A stretch of 64,000 nt of DNA, taken from assembly GCA_021234155.1 (NCBI GenBank), contig JAJEKV010000050.1, forward strand, positions 9,238,584 to 9,302,583, given 5' to 3'. Numbering within the stretch: the first letter of the stretch is position 1; every line of letters begins with the position of its first letter. The notes under the pieces are model-generated. The model was not told the DNA's origin and did no database searches. It saw nothing but the letters and a program-made list of their open reading frames with translations. The position numbers and the translations under genes are program-made. Source of the stretch: Isoetes taiwanensis (lineage: Eukaryota; Streptophyta; Lycopodiopsida; Isoetales; Isoetaceae). This document shows positions 57,901 through 64,000 of this stretch, piece after piece.

Positions 57901-60660
57901 ATTCATTTCTATTTCGCAGAATGACAAGTTGTAATTCGTTTATGGGACGAAGCTGACGGTGGCCATACCTTGGGATAAGGCAAGCATTGTACAACAAACA
58001 GGCGCATTCAGATAAAGAGGCCACCGATACAATTTATGAGGGGCAAAGAATACAGTCTCAAGTACGAGGATCACCGGAAAAAGAGCAATCGCAACAAGCC
58101 TCGTCGAGCCGACCCCGGCAACCGGACTTCGGCCCATACCCCCAAGGCCAGACTTCGCTTCACCACCATGTCATGGTTAATTTCCACCTCTAAATAAATA
58201 ATGGAGAATTATTCTCGCCTCTATATATAGCCACATTCAACTATCAGCAATATAGCTCAAGAGAAATACACTCCATACGATTTATCTCAAAACCAAAGCT
58301 AAGAGATTCAGCCAGAAAAATCCCCCAATGTCACCACGACTTCAATAATACTATCGGCTATTACCAGCTACTACTATTTCCACCTCCCATCAAGATGTTA
58401 CTTAAAGGGGCTACCCTTCTGACTAAGCATTCCCAATGCTTCTCGCGATATAGCATGGGAATATCACCTTTGGATAATAAGAATATAATAACTCCAAGAC
58501 AAGAACCTACGGCGCACGCCGCATCTACTAATAAAGCAAACACGAACAATCTAGAAAAGAACACAACCAAAGTACCAAACTATCATGACCAAAAACCTTA
58601 ACAACAAGTAGCCTACCAAAATTTCACAAGGCCGCCCTCATAGCGATAACGCCTACCAAAATTTCATACCCCAAGCCTCAGTAAAGGAAAGGCGGCAAGT
58701 GAATTTCAGATACAGATATTTCCTCACTTCATCGCTCAATCGAGAGATTCTTTACTTCATGAGTTTCACAGAGTTGATCAGTAAGCAATTTGGCCAGAAT
58801 TAACGTCATAATACGCAGCACACACAAAGAACATGGGGAATACGATTTCATGCTTCTAGCACTTTAGGCCACCGAATCTTTAGAAGTCTCAATTCTGAGG
58901 ATCTAAATACATAAATAAATAATAGCATTGCGGATATATTAAGCTATGACAATAATATTGCATTGCTCTTTAAATACTTCTGTAATGTTGCTCAAATTCA
59001 TACCGGGCCATATTGCCTAAGGGCCAATCAGCTTCCATATTGAATAAAGTGTAGCTTCAAGATGAAATTCTAATGAATTCCAATTTGTCGAGATGCTACG
59101 GCTCAAATAATCGCCACAAAATCTCCATTTAAATCAACTCTTCACAATATTTCCACGACCCTTACCATGGTTTGTTTAATATTAAATTTACTTCCATAGC
59201 TAATCAATTATGTCACAAATACGCAAAGTGGAAACTCAATTACCTTCCAAAATTAAAATTGCAAGGCCCTCTCACCGCAATCGGGCCTACATTACCTTCT
59301 TAATCATTTCTAGCCTAAATTTCATTCCCAAGGGAGAGCAAGTCGCATATAATTATTCATATTTCAAATTATTAATACACTTAAATATTAAAGCTTCTTA
59401 CATATTTTCTTTATTTTATTTTCTACCTCTATAATCGCTATTCTGACTTATTTCCTTGCGAATGTCATTTACCTCAAGACACTCAAGTTATTGCCTTACT
59501 CTATGTTTCTTTATTCTATTACATCTTGATTTCTACAAGAAATCATTTCTTTTAATACGCAAACAACAAAACACAACATTTCAAATAAATTACTATAACA
59601 ACACAAAATCCGAAACCAACGAGAACCATTTCTCTGATCAAATCATTCCTAGCTCACTCCACTGGCTCTGATTCCTCTACCTCGGGCCCAATAATACAAA
59701 TCGGCCCCGCCTGCGTCACACAGACGCCTCAAAAGCTCCTTGTAGCCCCAAGGACGACTTATCATGTAAGTCAATATTACAGCTTCATGCTTAGCGTACT
59801 TTATTTCCACACATGGTCACTCTCATTTACTTAGACTTCCTTCTATAGTTAATTTTATTCCACATAATTTCTTTATCACTTCATAATTTAATAATAAGCA
59901 CAAGACATAAGTATAATCAATTCCATTCTCATGTATACTTACGTACTTCTGCTGGAATTTTACCATTGAAATTAAATTCTCACCGATAAGGACTGGATGC
60001 ATGCGAAAGTTCTCAAAGCTTCGCCAACATGAAATTTCTACGCTATCTCCGCTTCAAAAATACCTCTGTAATTTCTTTTCACTTGCTTTCTAGACGTAAA
60101 AGCTTTTATTTATTTATAGTTTCTATCTTTACATGCATGCTCATTTTCATGTGCATATAAATATGTTATGTTTCTACTTGGTATGCATAAGCCAATTTAT
60201 ATAATATCATATATTGAAAGGCTATTACACTGGCCTATCAATCTGCCGATCACATGGGCCTCACTCTCTACTCATCTCCATGCCCCTCAGCTGGGTCGCA
60301 TCTCCAAGAACTACTGCTTTAATTTGGCTATATACCAACAATTCGAAGCAAAATAAAATGTATCACAAGGAAATGAGATGTACCAAGCTATTGCATAAAT
60401 CTCACCGATTCGCATCATAGAAGTCGAGCACCCCTCAACATGGAGTCACAAGAGTATTGAGATTAGTTGATTTTTAGCAGATCATTATTGCGGGTAGCCA
60501 TCAAGCTCCCCCATGAAGAAAGAAAATGAAGCATCAAGAGTGGATTTGGGAATAGGCTTTCAGATTATACATGTACAAATTCATAAGTGGGCTGAAGGGG
60601 GGGGATCGAATGAGAACTACGAAGAAGCGCGATGATGATGAGGGGCAAGTGGGATTGCAC
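57900..60660. other. Intergenic, no gene seen
   Basis: AT-rich; frames of 60-74 aa only and none with a domain. The TATA-like ctatatatag at 58220 has no supported gene downstream. Confidence 0.5.
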
Positions 60661-63600
60661 ATTCTGAGACGCGCTTGGCTAGAGCTTCTCTAATGGCATT
60701 CAAGAAAATGATCACTGAATTGGACAGAGCCGACGACCCAGATAAGACAACAACCTGGGCCGACATACATCACGACAATACTAGGACCAACAATGAGCCG
60801 AAAAGGCAAATCGAGATAAATCAAGGACGCCACATTCCCAAAAAAGGCCAACACTAGCCTCCACATGAGCGGCCCGCTTAAGCATCCAACATACGGAAAC
60901 CAGCCTGACTATTTAAGGTAGTAGCCCGGATGAGAAGGAAGGGATATATCAGGGGAGTAAATATGACATAAGCAGTAGGCCATAAAGTATATGTATACTG
61001 GGTGACGTTTTCTACATGTGGAGAATTGTTGAGGAGGGGAATAATGCGGGCCAGGTCATAAGTGATGTGGTCATGAATAAGAGCATGTAATACCACCTCA
61101 CGTGAAGATATGAATGAAGTGAAAGTCATTAAGCAAAGATAGACACTCTGCCTTACTTCCGGTAATAAAATGAAGACTGGCGCGAATCAAAACATCAAAT
61201 TCAAATTTCGCTAAAGCCAGGCTGGTATTCGGCACAGTCATACCTTCACATAGCCGGTAATTGGCGACTTAAAATTCACGTGGCCCGCTTTCATGTTTCA
61301 AGATCGCCATTATGAATGACAGCATGCAGCACATCGAACAAAATTTCACTACGCTTAACAAGCATCGGAAGCGTAATCAGCCTAAAGATCAATATACACC
61401 ATGTACGAAAGTTTCATCATAGTCAATATCAAGGGATTTGTTTACCACGCATAAGACATGCTCTGCACGCTAGCATTACTCCATTTCGCTGAACTTTCTA
61501 GAAAAATCCTTCACTTTGAATTTAATAACTTTCGCCGTAAGGAAGTAAGCACCAAATTTCCAAAAACAATGGCCTTGCTCTCTACGGAAGACACCTCAGC
61601 AAATCCCCGCGCCAAATGAGTGTATATTCGGCTCATTTTCAAGTAAGCATTTAGCATATGTGAGTTACTACAAGTGCAAGCGCATTTACTTCAACAATAC
61701 TACTTAGCATTTTCTAATGATTTTGGTAAGGGAAAGGCATGCATCAATGCTGTGGTAGAGGCAGATTATATGTAATTAGCCATAAATCGGTAGGAAGTAT
61801 AGGCGTTACAGCCGTTTATCACATACAATATGCGGCTTTCATAATGATGGGCCCAATCGGAATGATCAACAAGAGGAGGCGCATCGAGCAAGAGCATGAA
61901 TACGATATTCTACCTCACAATGAGATAGGCTGGGAGGACAGATTCAAGATTTGCCGACATTACTCATATTTTCTATTACTAGCACTTGATGACAATGGAC
62001 ATTGAATCGATAGTACTGATTATAGTGACCCCAGCATTTCAGTAAATTCCATATGATTGGAGAATATTGATAAAGGGCATTTCACAACTTTACGCCAAAT
62101 CCTGGCCCCAAATCTCGGGAATTCGAACACAAAAGCGCTACCAAAACTCGCAAGCGAGAGGCACGTGCTTCGACTCCATACCATACTCTTGCGAGGCGTA
62201 GACAGGGAGTGAGCCATTATAGAGCAAAAATTGAAAGTATAAATTCATGTAGCAAATTACCGGGCCTTCTCAATACTTTGAATTAATAAATTGCGCTTTC
62301 ACATATTGTCTCTGATTTTTCAAGAATACTCTTACAGGGCGTGCTAGCCATGATTATTCATAATATACCGCATTGTATATGTCTCCGGTGCGTTCAAGAA
62401 ATCACCACGTCATTTCGAAGCACAATTTTACGGCAGTTCACTGATTCTACCACGCTTCCCTGTGTTTATATAGATTTTCAAATGATGCCTTTGCTAAAGG
62501 GATTTCATCAAGTAATATCATTCTTTGGGGAAATGGCACGTTATTATCGGGCTGAAGACTGAATTACATGGTTCAAGGGCTTTACACAATATTAGATTTT
62601 TGCGGGAAGTTTCAGGAATTCAGAAAGTATTTAAAGGTCATTTCTTACATGAAGTAGTGCGGGTAAGGAATACTTTTATGTTGATTGATATATATTGGGC
62701 AGATCAATTATTACCGCTGAATTGCTCAATAGTTGGGGATACTTTACCGCATAGAAGTGCATGCGCATCAACTACAGGAAAGGTGGAGGTCGATTCTCAA
62801 GACGAGAAAACTTTCAACAATAGAATCGCCGCAACAAGGCATGCTCTCAAGATTTGGATTATCTTCCGAAGAAGATTCAAAATTTCGAGATGCATGCTCA
62901 AGAAGGCAATTCTTTGGCCAAGGCCACCCACAAAGTGCGCCACCTCTGGCTTTCTAGCGGAGCAGCCCAAGTGCAATTAGCGTGGCTCGCTTGATTGACA
63001 TGGAGCATAATGACCAAAACTCAACAACATCGCATCATTCTCAGAATGGAGTTCTACTCCTGCCAAAGGACGCTGATTTTGAGATGCTGGAGATCTCTCT
63101 GGAAGCTAGCCTGACTGGCCAAAAGCTCTTCACGTGCTCGGCCCTGACTTCTTGCTTACGTGCATAAAGGGCAAGCTCCAACTAAATTCTCAATACTCTA
63201 TCCTCCCATGCCATGGCCTCTCAAGTAAGATGCCACAAAGCCCTATACATACTCTTATTGTTATATAAGAGAGATATATATCAGCTTTCTTATATGGGTT
63301 AGATGGAGTATAGTTCTCTTTTCCTAGCATTTCAAGCTATTACACCAAATTTTGAAGTTTCATAATTCTGGATGTTCTCAGCTTCCATTGCTTTCCATTA
63401 TGACTCATATCACTCAACTCTCAAAGTTTAATTCTCACATTCAGCTTCGGGAGAAAATTCCAGACATGCTCAAGGTCAGCTTTCAAGTCTCACCCTGAAC
63501 AATTCCAAGAAATCTCTGACAAACACAAGGCCATGCAAGCCAAGGCCCCAGAGCGTATGTCACAGCTAGATTATTTTCTTTTACTATTGACTGGCTTTTA

Positions 63601-63999
63601 TTTATCATTAATACCTCTAAAGTACTCTGGGGCTTTGAGGTATATTATCGCTATCATTCCTTCATCTATCGGGACTTTTTTCTTTCTACTGTTGATGTAT
63701 TGCGATGGGCAGATATTTAACTATGGTTTACATTCACAGCAGGATTTCCTTTATATTGAAGCATCGAAATTACTGATACTCATGAAAGAAGCACATGGGA
63801 TGGAAATGAAGTACGCAAATACATACTATCGTATCGATAGAACTGAATCCTTGAATACAATGAGCCCCACGGCCATTTAGAGCGACCGTCGTGCGACTTG
63901 GTGTTTATCACCTAAATGGGGCCAGCACCCCAAATTGCAAAACTTAGGGCAGCTGGTCAATATGAGCAAAGTACAATGCAACTGAATGTAGTATACTGA
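60660..63999. other. Intergenic, no confident gene
   Basis: The longest frames are 62525-62980 (151 aa, basic, no recognised domain) and 63533-63880 (115 aa, one or two hydrophobic stretches). Both lack a domain, splice context and homologous partners here, so I do not call them genes. Confidence 0.45.
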
Positions 64000-64000
64000 A

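Noticed and set aside
62525-62980. 151-aa plus ORF
   Set aside because: No recognisable motif, no splice or promoter context; compatible with a chance frame.
63533-63880. 115-aa ORF with hydrophobic stretches (possible membrane protein)
   Set aside because: AT-rich DNA often yields hydrophobic codons; no family resemblance or context.

Overview
The window looks like nuclear DNA from a land plant with a large, repeat-crowded genome. The evidence is plant-type LINEs (a DUF4283-like ORF1, and an ORF2 with endonuclease, reverse transcriptase and zf-RVT), a decayed Ty3/gypsy element, a G-type lectin (S-receptor-like) receptor kinase, and a DUF7869-like relic with the GHTHEDID signature. Long (GA)n, (CT)n(CA)n and pentanucleotide tracts, introns with GT/AG ends and many nested insertions fit this. 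A fern or another non-flowering vascular plant is my inference, not something the sequence proves. I see no bacterial operons, no CRISPR array, no rRNA genes and no organellar gene blocks. Almost every protein-like segment carries frameshifts or stops, so the window is mostly transposon and pseudogene strata.

Layout. 1-9 kb: diverged direct repeats, microsatellites and one isolated exon candidate. 9-16 kb: a duplicated promoter-like block rich in TTCTAGAA palindromes, a small foldback (11.5 kb), a 149-bp-arm inverted-repeat element (12.6-13.1 kb) running into a 74-bp tandem array, and a polypyrimidine tract. 16.0-22.0 kb: a near-complete minus-strand LINE (LINE-1) with 12-bp target-site duplications. 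22.05-22.9 kb: a foldback TIR element with a tRNA-headed SINE inside it. 24.5-33 kb: a second LINE type (LINE-3) split in two by a 6.7-kb TIR element. That element in turn holds a truncated LINE (LINE-2), a degenerate repeat array and a spliced gene relic. 33.3-38.8 kb: two copies of a lectin receptor kinase locus on the minus strand. One is a long but frameshifted gene (38.4 to 35.3 kb); the other is a 5' fragment with a 281-bp MITE in its lectin exon. 40.2 kb: a DEAH-box helicase C-terminal exon. 42.7-46.7 kb: a second copy of the inverted-repeat family, a LINE C-terminus and rearranged gypsy pieces. 46.7-51.8 kb: two 0.4-kb direct repeats enclosing a minisatellite, a plus-strand LINE-3 3' end and the DUF7869 relic. 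53-56 kb: weak exon candidates, including a possible HeLo/kinase gene. 56-64 kb: AT-rich DNA without a recognisable gene.

The genes do not form a pathway. The coherent story is nesting. LINE-3 was hit by the 6.7-kb TIR element, which was itself hit by LINE-2. The TIR element at 22.05 kb has related ends and the same AT flanks, and it carries a SINE. The most interesting points are this related pair of TIR elements, the two-exon gene relic inside the larger one, and a LINE 3' stem-loop that recurs three times with changed but still pairing arms.
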